A DNA stretch of 64,000 bases from JAAYDI01 sp052034005 (GCA_052034005.1 JBPOJB010000002.1:1-64000); one strand, 5' to 3'. Shown: positions 1-9,111, numbered from the stretch's first letter. Notes: generated by a model from the sequence alone, not told the origin. Made by a program: numbers and translations.

Positions 1-175
1 CACCGCTCGCCCGGCCTCCGCCCTGGGCTGTGATACGGCTGTCCCTACGGGACGGAAGAAATGGTGCGGACCGGCCATGCGACGCAGTATCTCGCGGCAA
101 AGCGGTGCCGCCCACCCAGACCGCCCGATTCTCAGTCGCGAAGCACCAACCCCAAGATTTAGTCCGGACCGGCCA

Positions 176-1264
176 CTAGGATACGCGCCGGTAGAGCGTG
201 TCGCGTTCCACCGGCTCTCGGCCGGCCTCCGTGATCAGGCGGCGGATCTCGGCGACCGACAGGACTTCGGGCGTGGTGGCGCCCGCGTCATGGTAGACCA
301 GCTCGTGCCGCACGGTCCCATCCAGGTCGTCCGCCCCGTAGGACAGCGCGGCCTGGGCCGTGCCGATCCCGAGCATGACCCAGTAGGCCTTGATGTGCGG
401 GATGTTGTCCAGCAGCAGCCGGGCGACGGCCAGGACGCGCAGATCGGTCAGGGCGGAGGCTTTCGGCAGGTGGCTGAGCCGCGTGTTCTCGGGATGGAAA
501 GCCAACGGCACGAACGTCTGGAAGCCGCCCGTCTCGTCCTGCAGCTCGCGCAGGCGCAGCAGGTGGTCCACGCGATGGTAGTCGTCTTCGACATGCCCGT
601 AGAGCATCGTGCAGTTGGTGGGGATGCCCAGGACGTGCGCCGTGCGGTGGATCTCCAGCCACTTCGCGGCGTCCGCCTTGTGCTCGCAGATGCGACCGCG
701 CACGTCCGGATGGAAGATCTCGGCGCCGCCGCCCGGCATGCTGCCCAACCCCGCCTCGCGCAGCTCCGCCAGGATCTCGCGCACCGGCCGCCGCGTGAGA
801 TGCTCGAACCAGTGGATCTCCACCGCCGTCCAGGCCTTCAGATGCAGCTGCGGATAGGCGCCGTGCAGCAGTTGCAGGATGTGCACGTACCACTCGTACG
901 GCCGCTGGTGATGCAGGCCCCCGACGATGTGCATCTCGGTGCAGCCGTGCTCCGCCGCTTCCGCGCCCCGCGCGAGGATCTGCTCGTCACTCATCACATA
1001 GCCCTTCGGGTCCCGCAGATCCGCCCGAAAGGCGCAGAACGTGCACCGGTAAACGCACACGTTCGTCGGGTTCAAATGCGCGTTGATGTTGTAGTACGCG
1101 ACGCGGCCGTGCATCCGCTCCCGAACCAGATTGGCCAGCGCCCCCACCGCATGCAACGGCACGTCGGCGCGGAACAGGTACAGACCGTCGTCAAGCGTCA
1201 GCCGCTCGCCCGACTCCACCTTCGCCCGAATGCTCGCCAACGATGGCTGCGTATGGGACTGCAA
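176..1264 (-). CDS. mqnE: Aminodeoxyfutalosine synthase (radical SAM)
   Basis: This enzyme of the futalosine menaquinone pathway joins the MqnA product 3-[(1-carboxyvinyl)oxy]benzoate to SAM-derived adenosyl, giving aminodeoxyfutalosine. The radical-SAM cluster motif is visible as CVYRCTFC (C-x3-C-x2-C), followed by MqnE-like strings such as WTAVEIHWFEH and SMPGGGAEIFHPDVR. The start is a choice between two codons. A GTG at 1405 overlaps the stop of the upstream HEAT gene (GTGA), but it would add 47 low-complexity Arg/Gly/Pro residues. The TTG at 1264 is preceded six bases upstream by a purine-rich GGGGGAG and gives a normal N-terminus (MQSHTQPSLASIRAKVES) and 362 residues. I prefer TTG. It is the last gene of the minus-strand menaquinone group that includes the UbiA, UbiX and UbiE homologues. 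Confidence 0.92.
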   Translation of the reverse strand: MQSHTQPSLASIRAKVESGERLTLDDGLYLFRADVPLHAVGALANLVRERMHGRVAYYNINAHLNPTNVCVYRCTFCAFRADLRDPKGYVMSDEQILARGAEAAEHGCTEMHIVGGLHHQRPYEWYVHILQLLHGAYPQLHLKAWTAVEIHWFEHLTRRPVREILAELREAGLGSMPGGGAEIFHPDVRGRICEHKADAAKWLEIHRTAHVLGIPTNCTMLYGHVEDDYHRVDHLLRLRELQDETGGFQTFVPLAFHPENTRLSHLPKASALTDLRVLAVARLLLDNIPHIKAYWVMLGIGTAQAALSYGADDLDGTVRHELVYHDAGATTPEVLSVAEIRRLITEAGREPVERDTLYRRVS

Positions 1265-1401
1265 TGGGATCTCCCCCCGGCCCGGCCGCCCGCCCGCCGC
1301 CCGCTCAGCTCGTGCCCGCCCCGATGGCCGACACCCGGGCCCTGCGGCCGGCATGCCACAACCAGTCGAGTGTACGGAGCGCCGGACCGCCTGTCCATGG
1401 C

Positions 1402-2553
1402 TCACTGGCCTCGGATGACCTTCAGCGACGCGGCGGCCAGCTTGCGGACTTCCGGATCCGCATCCTGCAGCTTCTTCTCGAGGTCCGGCACGGCGTCGAC
1501 GGCCAGCGTGTTGAGCTTGCCGAGCGTCACCACGGCACGGCGGCGGATGTGCACATCGGGATCGTCCAGCGCCTTGATCAGCTCCGGGACCGCCGGGCGG
1601 CCGATGGCTACCAAGGACTTGATGGCTTCGTTTCGCACGTCCGCGTCCGGATCGCCGAACGCCGCGATCAAGCCGGCCACGCCGTTTGGCGACTGCACCG
1701 CCTGGATGAGCCGGCGGGCGGCCAGCATCCGCAGGTCCTTCTGAGGACTGTGCTTGAGCACCTCCAACAGGAAGGACTCCGCCTCCTCGGGCGCACCCAC
1801 CTTGCCCACCGCGTCGATCGCGGACCGCTGCACCTCCGGGACCGTCTCGTCCCGGGCCAACTCGCGCAGTTCGGGCATCTTGTCACGGCCTGCCGCGCCG
1901 AGCTTGGCGATGGCCCGCACGGCACGCACCCGGTAGGCCGGGTCCTCCTGAGCATCCTGGGCCAAGGCGGCCAACGCGGCGGCGGCGCGGCCGATATGCT
2001 GGTCCGGCAGCCGCTCGATCGCCTGCAACGCGTTGTGCCGCAGCACGTCATCCGCCGCACCGAGCGCGCCGATCAACGCCTCCACCGCCGCCTCGTCCTG
2101 TAACGTCACGCGGCCAATCAGGTAGGCAGCCGCGCCGCGCTTCACGGCGTCGCTGCCGGTCCGAAGCGCGGCCGTGATATAGGGCACCGCGCGGGTCCCC
2201 ATCGCATCCAAGGCCTCCGCCGCCGCCTGACGCTCGATGCCCGCCTCGCTGGCCATCGCCGCCAGCAACGGCTCGATCGTCGCGGCGACCGACGGGTCCA
2301 GCGCCGCTTCGGCAGACGGCTCCGACTTGACCTGCCCCGGGCCGCCCGCACCAGGCTCACGGCCCGCCGCCTCCCGCGCGCCGCTCGACTTCCCTCCCGC
2401 CACGCCCTCGGGGGCCGGGGTGTCGGCCTCCGCAGACGGCCTGGTGCGCGTCGCGGCCGGTTCGCCGACTGGTCTCCGAGGCGCATCTCCGTCCGAGCAC
2501 CCTGTGCCCGCCCACGCCACAAGCACCGCTGCCACCGCCCAATACCTCAGCAT
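1402..2553 (-). CDS. HEAT-repeat lipoprotein
   Basis: A 383-residue protein that starts with a hydrophobic segment ending in AGTGCSDGD, which reads as a signal peptide with a loose lipobox, so it is probably a lipoprotein. A Pro/Ala/Gly-rich linker follows to about residue 80. The rest is tandem HEAT/PBS-lyase-like helical repeats, with strings such as DPDVHIRRRAVVTLGKLN and DADPEVRKLAAASLKVI recurring about every 35 residues. Such repeats are protein-interaction scaffolds, and no catalytic residues are evident. AGGAGG lies nine bases before the ATG and six before a preceding GTG codon, so either could be the start. It lies between mqnE and the UbiA gene, but nothing in the protein points to quinone synthesis. 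Its role is unknown. Confidence 0.8.
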   Translation of the reverse strand: MLRYWAVAAVLVAWAGTGCSDGDAPRRPVGEPAATRTRPSAEADTPAPEGVAGGKSSGAREAAGREPGAGGPGQVKSEPSAEAALDPSVAATIEPLLAAMASEAGIERQAAAEALDAMGTRAVPYITAALRTGSDAVKRGAAAYLIGRVTLQDEAAVEALIGALGAADDVLRHNALQAIERLPDQHIGRAAAALAALAQDAQEDPAYRVRAVRAIAKLGAAGRDKMPELRELARDETVPEVQRSAIDAVGKVGAPEEAESFLLEVLKHSPQKDLRMLAARRLIQAVQSPNGVAGLIAAFGDPDADVRNEAIKSLVAIGRPAVPELIKALDDPDVHIRRRAVVTLGKLNTLAVDAVPDLEKKLQDADPEVRKLAAASLKVIRGQ

Positions 2554-2680
2554 CACCGTACGCCTCCTGGTTGGACTCCGTCACACGCCCCGTCGCCCCA
2601 CAGGCGAATCCGGCGAGGACCTTGTCAACTGTAACATGTTCTCATATCGGACGAGCCGCCGAACAGACCAATTCGACGCC

Positions 2681-3604
2681 TCAGAGGAACAAGTCCACGG
2701 TGACGACGAGGAACAGGCCGATGCTGATGATCGCGTTGACATGGAAGAAGGCGGTATTTGCGCGAGTCAGGTCATCGGGACGCACCAGCGAGTGCTCATA
2801 TACCAGCAGCGCGGCGACCAGCGCCAGGCTTGTCCAGTAAATCCATCCCAAATCCAGGGGCGGCCCGCCCACCAGATGGCCCAGCGGCAGAGCCAGCAGG
2901 ACAAGCAGCATCGCCAGATGGCACAGGGCCGCGACTCCCAGCGCCGCCCGGACACCGATCCGGGCCGGCACGCTGTGCAAGTGCGCCTGCAGATCCGACT
3001 CCACGTCCTGGCACGCGTAGATGATATCGAAGCCCGCCACCCACAACAGCACGGCCAGGCCGACCGTGAGCGCCGGCAGCAAGTCTCGCACATCGCCGAT
3101 CACGATCCCGCCGCGCAAAGCGATCCAGACCGCGACCGGCGCGAGCATCAACGCGGCGCCCAACCAGAAATGGGCGGCCCAGGTGAACCGCTTCGTGTAG
3201 CTGTAGGCGAACAGGAATGCGAGCACCGGCGGGCCGAGCAGCAACGGCAGCCAGTTGGGCAGGAACAACGCCGTGGCGGCCACGAAGCCCAACGCCATGG
3301 TGGCCGCAAACAGGGCGACGCTCCGCACCGTCAGGAGGCCCGCCGGCAGGTGGCGGCCCCGCGTGCGCGGGTTCAGCCGGTCCAACTCCCGATCCGCCAG
3401 CCGGTTGAACGACATCGCCGCACTGCGCGCACACACCATGCAAATCAGAATGCCCGCCAGATCGCGCCAGCGGAACGGAACCCGCTGGCCGGCGACCGCC
3501 GGGATCCGCCAGGCCATGACGGCGGCCAACAGCGCAAAGGGCAGCGCGAAGACCGTGTGGCTGAAACGGATCATCTCGAGCAACTGCCGAATGCGCGTCC
3601 ACAT
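2681..3604 (-). CDS. ubiA: UbiA-family polyprenyltransferase (MqnP-like)
   Basis: An integral membrane prenyltransferase of 307 residues with about eight hydrophobic segments. The first Asp-rich motif, NRLADRELDRLNPRTRGR, is at about residues 67-84 and the second, DIIYACQDVESD, at about 193-204; both bind the Mg-diphosphate of the polyprenyl donor. In organisms using the futalosine route this family member (MqnP) prenylates 1,4-dihydroxy-6-naphthoate. mqnE, ubiX and ubiE homologues in the same strand cluster support that role over 4-hydroxybenzoate prenylation. It begins 18 bp after the UbiX stop, consistent with one operon. Confidence 0.9.
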   Translation of the reverse strand: MWTRIRQLLEMIRFSHTVFALPFALLAAVMAWRIPAVAGQRVPFRWRDLAGILICMVCARSAAMSFNRLADRELDRLNPRTRGRHLPAGLLTVRSVALFAATMALGFVAATALFLPNWLPLLLGPPVLAFLFAYSYTKRFTWAAHFWLGAALMLAPVAVWIALRGGIVIGDVRDLLPALTVGLAVLLWVAGFDIIYACQDVESDLQAHLHSVPARIGVRAALGVAALCHLAMLLVLLALPLGHLVGGPPLDLGWIYWTSLALVAALLVYEHSLVRPDDLTRANTAFFHVNAIISIGLFLVVTVDLFL

Positions 3605-3622
3605 GCCGCTTCACCCTCGGGT

Positions 3623-4249
3623 TCAACCGCGGCCCCAACGTCGGCCCAACGCGTGCGCGACGCCCAGGTGGTCCAGGATCCGGGCGACGATGAAGTCTAC
3701 CAGATCACGCACCGATTGCACGCCGTGGTACCAACCGGGCGACGCGGGCAGCACAATCGCACCCGCCTCGCACGCCCGCCGCATGTTCTCCAGGCCGATG
3801 AGCGACACGGGCGTCTCGCGCGGCACCAGGATCAGCGTCCGCCGCTCCTTCAAGTGCACCTCCGCCGCACGCTGAATCAGGTTCGTGCTCGCGCCGTGCG
3901 CCACCGCGCTCAACGTGCCGCCCGAACAGGGACAGATCACCATCCCGGACGACAAGGCAGAGCCGCTGGCGACCGGCGCCAGGAAGTCGGTGCACGGGTA
4001 GAACACGATGCGGTCCAGCTGCGCGCGGGGGACCGACAGCCGCAGCTGCTCCGCGTCGAACCGCTCCAGATCCAGATCGAGCGCCAGCTCCTGCTGCAAC
4101 ACGGTCCGGCCGGACGGGCTGATCATCAGGCGCACCTGCTGCCCGAGCTCCACGAGCGTCTCGAGCAGGCGCACGGCGTAGATCACGCCGCTGGCGCCGG
4201 TCACGCCGACGACGAAGGGCGGCCTCGACGACGGTTGCAAGTCAGTCAT
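3623..4249 (-). CDS. ubiX: UbiX-like flavin prenyltransferase (MqnM-like)
   Basis: This protein makes prenylated FMN from FMN and dimethylallyl phosphate; the product is the cofactor of UbiD-type decarboxylases. It has 208 residues, the usual length. The flavin-binding start VVGVTGASGVIYAVRLLE is at residues 13-30, with typical downstream strings such as CPCSGGTLSAVAHG and LVPRETPVSLIGLENMRR. In futalosine organisms the partner decarboxylase is MqnL, which is not in this window. Its ATG overlaps the end of the ubiE/menG frame by 8 bp, suggesting translational coupling. Confidence 0.92.
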   Translation of the reverse strand: MTDLQPSSRPPFVVGVTGASGVIYAVRLLETLVELGQQVRLMISPSGRTVLQQELALDLDLERFDAEQLRLSVPRAQLDRIVFYPCTDFLAPVASGSALSSGMVICPCSGGTLSAVAHGASTNLIQRAAEVHLKERRTLILVPRETPVSLIGLENMRRACEAGAIVLPASPGWYHGVQSVRDLVDFIVARILDHLGVAHALGRRWGRG

Positions 4250-4958
4250 GCTTCATGCCCACGTACAGTATGGCGATCCCGCCCGTCAGCGAGTAGTAGC
4301 GCGGGACCCGCAGGCCGGCGTCCTGCATCCGCGCGACGAAATCGGCACGCTGCGGAAACTCGCCCACGCTTGCCGGCAGGTAGCAGTACGCCTCGTGATC
4401 GTTCCTGGCCAGCCGCTGCCCGATCCGCGGCAGGAGGCAACGGAAGTACCAGCCGTAGATGGCCCGCATCGGCTGGTGACGCGGCATCGAGAACTCGAGG
4501 ACCGCCACGCGCCCACCCGGGCGGCACACGCGCGCCATCTCGCGCAGGCCCCGATCCAGGTCGGCGACGTTCCGCAACCCGAACGCCACCGACACGATCT
4601 GGAACGTGTCGTCGGCAAACGGCAGGGCCTGCGTGTCCGCCTCGAGAAAGGTCAGCGTGGCGTGGTAGCCGGCCCGCTGCGACTTGGCCCGGCCGCGCTC
4701 CAACATCGCACCACAGAAGTCGGTGCCGATGATCGGCACTTCACCTCGCGTCCGGCGGGCGAACGCGAGCGCCAGGTCGCCCGTCCCGGTGCACACATCG
4801 AGGATCGGCGCGCGTTCCTCCGGCCGCACGATCCCCGTGGTCCGCCAGCGCCAATAGTGGTCCACCCCGAGCGACAGCAGGTGGTTCATGCGGTCGTACA
4901 CGGGCGCAATCGCGCTGAACATCCGGTGCACTCGCTGGTCTGATTTGTCGACGGCCAT
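4242..4958 (-). CDS. ubiE: Demethylmenaquinone methyltransferase UbiE/MenG
   Basis: A SAM-dependent C-methyltransferase that makes menaquinone from demethylmenaquinone, the last step of the pathway. The start at ATG 4958 gives 238 residues beginning MAVDKSDQRVHRMFSAIAP, the family N-terminus. The open frame continues far upstream but only over the reverse of the ribokinase gene. SAM-binding motif I (ILDVCTGTGDLAL) is at about residues 52-64. The family signatures VSVAFGLRNVADLDRGL and VLEFSMPRHQPMRAIY follow. No strong ribosome-binding site is visible. It is the first gene of the ubiE-ubiX-ubiA group, with overlapping or nearly touching ends. Confidence 0.93.
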   Translation of the reverse strand: MAVDKSDQRVHRMFSAIAPVYDRMNHLLSLGVDHYWRWRTTGIVRPEERAPILDVCTGTGDLALAFARRTRGEVPIIGTDFCGAMLERGRAKSQRAGYHATLTFLEADTQALPFADDTFQIVSVAFGLRNVADLDRGLREMARVCRPGGRVAVLEFSMPRHQPMRAIYGWYFRCLLPRIGQRLARNDHEAYCYLPASVGEFPQRADFVARMQDAGLRVPRYYSLTGGIAILYVGMKHD

Positions 4959-5038
4959 GCTCTGTTCACATCGAGTGGGAACGGAAGACAGGGAATGGTA
5001 CGCCCCACCCACTCCCCGCGTCCAGCCGTGCCGAAGCG

Positions 5039-5959
5039 CTATCGGGCCGCCAGCAGCGACTCGATTTCCTCGCGCCGGGGCGCCGATGGCTGGGCGCCCA
5101 GCCGCGTGACGGACAGGGCGGCTGCCGCGCTGGCAAACCGGACGCTCTGTTCCAACGGCATCCCGCCGGACATCGCCACGGCCAGCGCCCCGTTGAAGAC
5201 ATCCCCCGCCGCCGTCGTATCCACCGCCGTGACCTCGAACGCCGGCACATGGCCGCTGAACTCGGGGGCCGACACCAGCGCGCCGTGCGCCCCAAGCGTC
5301 ACGATCACGCGCGACACCCCCTTGTCGCGCAAGCGGGCCGCCGCGGCCGCCGCCGTCGCCCCGTCCGATACGGGCAGGCCGGTGAGCAGCTCCGCTTCGC
5401 TCTCGTTGGGGGTGAGCACCGCGATCATGCCGAGCAGCGCGTCGTCCAGCGGCTGGGCGGGCGCGGGGTTCAAGATGACCGGCACCTGGTGGGCCGCCGC
5501 GATCTCGGCCGCGGCACGCACCGTCTCGAGCGGCGTTTCGAGCTGCATGACTAGGACATCCGCAGCGGCGATCGTGCTCGCCGCGCACTCGATATCGGCC
5601 GGCGACAACGACAGGTTCGCGCCGGACGCCACACCGATGCTGTTCTCGCCGCTGGAGGCCACGAAGATCAGCGCCACGCCGGACGGGGCCTGCGCATCCG
5701 CGCTCACGTGCCGCACGTCGATCCCGTCGCGCCGGAAGCCCTCGATCGCCTGCGCGCCGAACATGTCCCGGCCCACACGCGCCACGAACGTGACTTGGCC
5801 GCCCGCCCGCGCGGCCGCCACCGCCTGGTTCGCCCCCTTGCCGCCGGCGGCCATCGCGAATTTCCCGCCCAGGATCGTCTCGCCCGGCCGCGGAATGTGC
5901 TCCACCTGCAGGATCATGTCCGTGTTCGAACTGCCCACCACCACGATCTTACCGGCCAT
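5039..5959 (-). CDS. rbsK: Ribokinase (PfkB family)
   Basis: A cytosolic sugar kinase of 306 residues, the standard length. The first PfkB signature, with GGKGANQAVAAARAG, is at about residues 39-53. The second, DTTAAGDVFNGALA, is near residue 250 and contains the catalytic Asp. The N-terminal sugar-site pattern VVVGSSNTDMILQVEHIPRPGET is typical of ribokinase. A strong GGGAGG lies just upstream of the ATG. The preceding same-strand gene is a DMT-type sugar permease, so uptake followed by phosphorylation of a pentose such as ribose is the likely job. Confidence 0.9.
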   Translation of the reverse strand: MAGKIVVVGSSNTDMILQVEHIPRPGETILGGKFAMAAGGKGANQAVAAARAGGQVTFVARVGRDMFGAQAIEGFRRDGIDVRHVSADAQAPSGVALIFVASSGENSIGVASGANLSLSPADIECAASTIAAADVLVMQLETPLETVRAAAEIAAAHQVPVILNPAPAQPLDDALLGMIAVLTPNESEAELLTGLPVSDGATAAAAAARLRDKGVSRVIVTLGAHGALVSAPEFSGHVPAFEVTAVDTTAAGDVFNGALAVAMSGGMPLEQSVRFASAAAALSVTRLGAQPSAPRREEIESLLAAR

Positions 5960-6032
5960 CGCGTCGACCTCCCTCCCGGAACCCTCCGATTACTGCCGGA
6001 TGAGCGCCGCCGTCGCGGCCGCCGCATCGGGC

Positions 6033-6071
6033 ACCTTCGCGTACACCAGCAGGCTCAAACCGACCAGGAAC
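6033..6071. repeat. 39-bp direct repeat, distal copy
   Basis: This is identical over 39 bases to 6111-6149, offset by exactly 78 bp, a multiple of three. Read on the minus strand it again encodes FLVGLSLLVYAKV, the permease C-terminus, followed by PDAAAATAALIRQ and a TAA at 5990-5992. Two consecutive in-frame TGA codons separate the copies. It looks like a short tandem duplication of the 3' end of the permease gene, or the remnant of a second permease copy. Confidence 0.9.
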
Positions 6072-6106
6072 CCAAACACGGCGACACGTGGCACGAGACA
6101 CCATCA

Positions 6107-7117
6107 TCAGACCTTCGCGTACACCAGCAGGCTCAAACCGACCAGGAACAGCAGGAACATCAGGGCCAGGAGCCGGTTGGTGCCCGGCGCGGCCTCTTTG
6201 AACTCACGCCAGATGAACACGCCCCACAGCGCCGCCACCATCGTCGCTCCTTGGCCCAGACCGTACGCCACCGCCGGCGACGCGGCACCGCTGGCGATGA
6301 TGCTGAACGACATGCCCACGCCCCAGATCGCCCCGCCCAGGATCCCGACCGCGTGGAGTCGCGAATTGCCCTTCACAAAGTAATCACCCAACGACACCGG
6401 GTCGCCCTTGAACGGCCATTTCGATACCGCCACGTTGAAGATGAAACTCGACAGAAACAGCCCCAGGCCGAAGAGGACCAGCGCGGTGTAGGGCGTCAAC
6501 AACCCGGAATCGGAGACCGTCTTGATCTCCTCCAGCTTCTGCATCGACATACTGACCAGCGGATAGAAGAACCCCATCAATACGCCACAGACGATCGACA
6601 ACGCGATCCCCTTGGCCGAAGTCGTCGTCCCGGTGGACGGGATCCGCCGATAGGCCAGCGCGTCGACGACGATCGCCGCCGCCACCAGCGCCACTCCCAG
6701 GAACAGAATCACCGGGTTCCCCGCCGGCTTGTTGATATAATTCGTGACCACGCCGATCACCAGCGCCAATCCGATCCCGATCGGGAACGCCACCGCCATT
6801 CCGGCAATGTCGATCGCCGCCACCAAAAGGATGTTCGCCGCGTTGAACACGACCCCGCCCAGCAAGGCGTACACCAAGCTCTGAGCCGACGCTTGGCCAA
6901 GATCGGCCATGAAGCTCCGCCCGGTCGAACCCATGCTGCCGAGCGTCAACGCGAACAACAGGGTCAGCGCCAGGACGCCAATGCAGTAGTCCCAATAGAA
7001 CAGCTGAAATCGCCATTCCTTGCTCGCCAACTTCTGCGTGTTGGCCCAGGATCCCCAGCAGAGCATGGTGACCACGCACATCGCGATCGCCACCTGATAA
7101 GACTCCACGAAGAACAT
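6107..7117 (-). CDS. DMT-superfamily sugar permease (GRP/RhaT-like)
   Basis: A polytopic inner-membrane protein of 336 residues with about ten hydrophobic helices, of the glucose/ribose-porter branch of the drug/metabolite transporter superfamily. Tell-tale strings are MLCWGSWANTQKLASKEWRFQLFYWDY near the N-terminus and GAIWGVGMSFSIIASGAASPAVAYGLGQGATMVAALWGVF near the C-terminus. A strong GGGGAGGAG lies ahead of the ATG. It is followed on the same strand by ribokinase, so sugar import is the likely role; the substrate is not proved by sequence. Its last 13 codons are repeated 78 bp downstream, so the present C-terminus may be a recent product of duplication. Confidence 0.8.
   Translation of the reverse strand: MFFVESYQVAIAMCVVTMLCWGSWANTQKLASKEWRFQLFYWDYCIGVLALTLLFALTLGSMGSTGRSFMADLGQASAQSLVYALLGGVVFNAANILLVAAIDIAGMAVAFPIGIGLALVIGVVTNYINKPAGNPVILFLGVALVAAAIVVDALAYRRIPSTGTTTSAKGIALSIVCGVLMGFFYPLVSMSMQKLEEIKTVSDSGLLTPYTALVLFGLGLFLSSFIFNVAVSKWPFKGDPVSLGDYFVKGNSRLHAVGILGGAIWGVGMSFSIIASGAASPAVAYGLGQGATMVAALWGVFIWREFKEAAPGTNRLLALMFLLFLVGLSLLVYAKV
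6111..6149. repeat. 39-bp direct repeat, proximal copy
   Basis: This is the copy lying inside the 3' end of the permease gene, encoding FLVGLSLLVYAKV just before its TGA stop. The matching copy is at 6033-6071. Confidence 0.9.
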
Positions 7118-7344
7118 GATTCACTCCTCCCCTGACGGATCGAGCGGGTCCAGGACAATCGGGCTCATGCCCCGGTAGCATACCAAGTCGTCCAGGGCGG
7201 CGGAATCAGCCCCGGGAGCCGTTGGAGGGTGATTCAACGACGCGCCAGGCCGCCTTAGAATGAGGTGCATGTCCAGAGCGCTCGTCCGCCCGCGGCCCGG
7301 CCGCAGCCTCTTGCTCCGTAACACGCCAGGATGAGTCCACCTCC

Positions 7345-8436
7345 ATGACACGTTTTGAACAACGGCGGAAGCGGTTGGCCCGCACGGTGCACCGCGCGGG
7401 CGCCGACGCGATCCTCATCACGAACGTCATCCACGTCACCTACCTCACCGGCTTCACGGGGGACGACAGCTACCTGCTGGTGGGACGCGACCTGGAAGTC
7501 CTGCTCAGCGATCCGCGGTACACGCAGCAACTGGGCGAAGAGTGCCCCGGCCTGGACCTGGCCATCCGGCAACCGAGCGCCACGATCGACGCGTTGGTCG
7601 AGTCGGTGGTCAAGAAGGCGCGTCTGGGACGGCTGGCCGTCGAGGCGGCTTCCATGACGCTCGCCACGCGCGACCGGATCGCCCGTGCGCTGCCCCAGGT
7701 CGCGCTGCTCCCGACCCTTGGCCTGGTGGAGCAGCAGCGGGAGATCAAGGACCGGGAGGAGATCGCGGAGATCCGAGAGGCGGTCCGGCTGGCCGAGCAG
7801 GCGTTCGCGGTGATCCGAGCCGGCCTGCGGCCCGAACAAACGGAGCGGGAGATCGCGTTCGAGCTGGAGCATCAGATCCGCCGGTTCGGCGGGGCCGGCT
7901 GCGGATTCCCGCCCATTGTGGCCGTGGGCGCCCGCGCGGCGCTGCCGCATGCCGTGCCGACCCACCAGGCAGTCGGATCGGGCGACCTGTTGTTGATCGA
8001 CTGGGGGGCGACGGCGCGACTCTACCGGAGCGACTTGACGCGTGTGCTGGTGACCGGTAGAATCTCGCCCAAACTCGAACGCATATATGGAGTTGTGCTG
8101 AGAGCCCAGGAGCAGGCCATCGCGTCGATTCGCCCGGGCGCCCTCATGAGCGAGATAGATGCGGCCGCGCGCGGGGTGATTGGCAAGGCCGGCTACGGCA
8201 AGCAGTTCGGTCACGGCCTGGGCCATGGATTCGGCCTGGAGATCCACGAAGCTCCCCGCTTGGCCGCCCACCAGAACCGCCCGCTCAAGGCGGGCATGGT
8301 GGTCACGGTGGAACCGGGCATCTACATCCCTCAATGGGGAGGTGTGCGGATTGAAGATGACGTGCTGGTGACCCGCGACGGACATGAAGTGCTGAGCTCG
8401 CTGCCAAAAGAGCTCGACCGTTGCGTGGTCCAGTGA
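7345..8436 (+). CDS. M24 family Xaa-Pro aminopeptidase
   Basis: A cytosolic metallopeptidase of 363 residues with the two-part creatinase/prolidase architecture. An N-terminal domain covers about residues 1-130 and the pita-bread catalytic domain follows. The metal ligands are visible in order: Asp in LLIDWGATARLYRSDLTR (two Asp), His in HGLGHGFGLEIHEAP, Glu in VTVEPGIYIPQWGG and Glu in GVRIEDDVLV. It removes N-terminal residues before proline or cleaves Xaa-Pro dipeptides; sequence alone does not separate PepP from PepQ activity. accB and accC follow on the same strand, an arrangement common in bacteria. Confidence 0.9.
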   Translation: MTRFEQRRKRLARTVHRAGADAILITNVIHVTYLTGFTGDDSYLLVGRDLEVLLSDPRYTQQLGEECPGLDLAIRQPSATIDALVESVVKKARLGRLAVEAASMTLATRDRIARALPQVALLPTLGLVEQQREIKDREEIAEIREAVRLAEQAFAVIRAGLRPEQTEREIAFELEHQIRRFGGAGCGFPPIVAVGARAALPHAVPTHQAVGSGDLLLIDWGATARLYRSDLTRVLVTGRISPKLERIYGVVLRAQEQAIASIRPGALMSEIDAAARGVIGKAGYGKQFGHGLGHGFGLEIHEAPRLAAHQNRPLKAGMVVTVEPGIYIPQWGGVRIEDDVLVTRDGHEVLSSLPKELDRCVVQ

Positions 8437-8598
8437 ATCGGCCGGTGCAGCTGCCGGACGATTGCGCCGGTTCGCCGCTGCGCGCCGCGTCGGCTCGGCG
8501 CCTGTCATGCGGCCGCACCCCACCGATACAAGATACGAGTTCACCCTTGACGGCAAGTTTGGCATTGCCGCACAGAGGCCAAGATCCGGAGGCCGCGC

Positions 8599-9105
8599 AT
8601 GTCCGACTCGGGAACCGGTCCTGATGACGTCTTCGATGTGGACCGCATTCGACGCCTGGTGGAACTGATGGAGCAGCATGACTTGCGGGAGGTCGACCTG
8701 CGGCAATCCGAGCAGCGGATCCGGCTCTGTCGCGGCCCGGAGGCGGTGTACGCCTCGCCCGCGGCCGCCCCGGCACCCGCGGCGCCGCCCGCGCCGGTCG
8801 CGTCCCCCGCACCCGTCGCCACGCCGGCCGGACCGCTCGCCCCGGCAGCGGACGAGCACATCGTGGTCGTGCGCAGCCCGATGGTGGGGACGTTCTATGC
8901 GCGTCCCAATCCGAACGCCGATCCCTACGTCCGGATCGGCGATATGGTGGCTCCGGAAACGACCGTCTGCATCATCGAGGCGATGAAAGTCTTCAACGAG
9001 ATACCGGCGGAGGCTCGAGGCAAGATCATCGCGATCCTGGTGGATGACGAGGAGCCCGTCGACCACGGTCGGCCGTTGTTCAAGATCGACACGCGTGCCA
9101 GCTAG
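8599..9105 (+). CDS. accB: Biotin carboxyl carrier protein of acetyl-CoA carboxylase
   Basis: It carries biotin between the carboxylase and transcarboxylase of acetyl-CoA carboxylase at the start of fatty-acid synthesis. It has 168 residues. An N-terminal helical region is followed by an Ala/Pro linker at about 50-90. The biotinyl domain starts at VVRSPMVGTFYARPNPNADP, and the modified lysine is in IEAMKVFNEI at residue 130. GGAGG precedes the ATG. accC follows after a 6-bp gap, so the two are an operon. Confidence 0.96.
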   Translation: MSDSGTGPDDVFDVDRIRRLVELMEQHDLREVDLRQSEQRIRLCRGPEAVYASPAAAPAPAAPPAPVASPAPVATPAGPLAPAADEHIVVVRSPMVGTFYARPNPNADPYVRIGDMVAPETTVCIIEAMKVFNEIPAEARGKIIAILVDDEEPVDHGRPLFKIDTRAS

Positions 9106-9111
9106 ACCCCG

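Noticed and set aside
4959..5588. N-terminal extension of the ubiE frame
   Set aside because: It is the reverse of ribokinase and Gly/Arg-rich; UbiE homologues start at the internal ATG.
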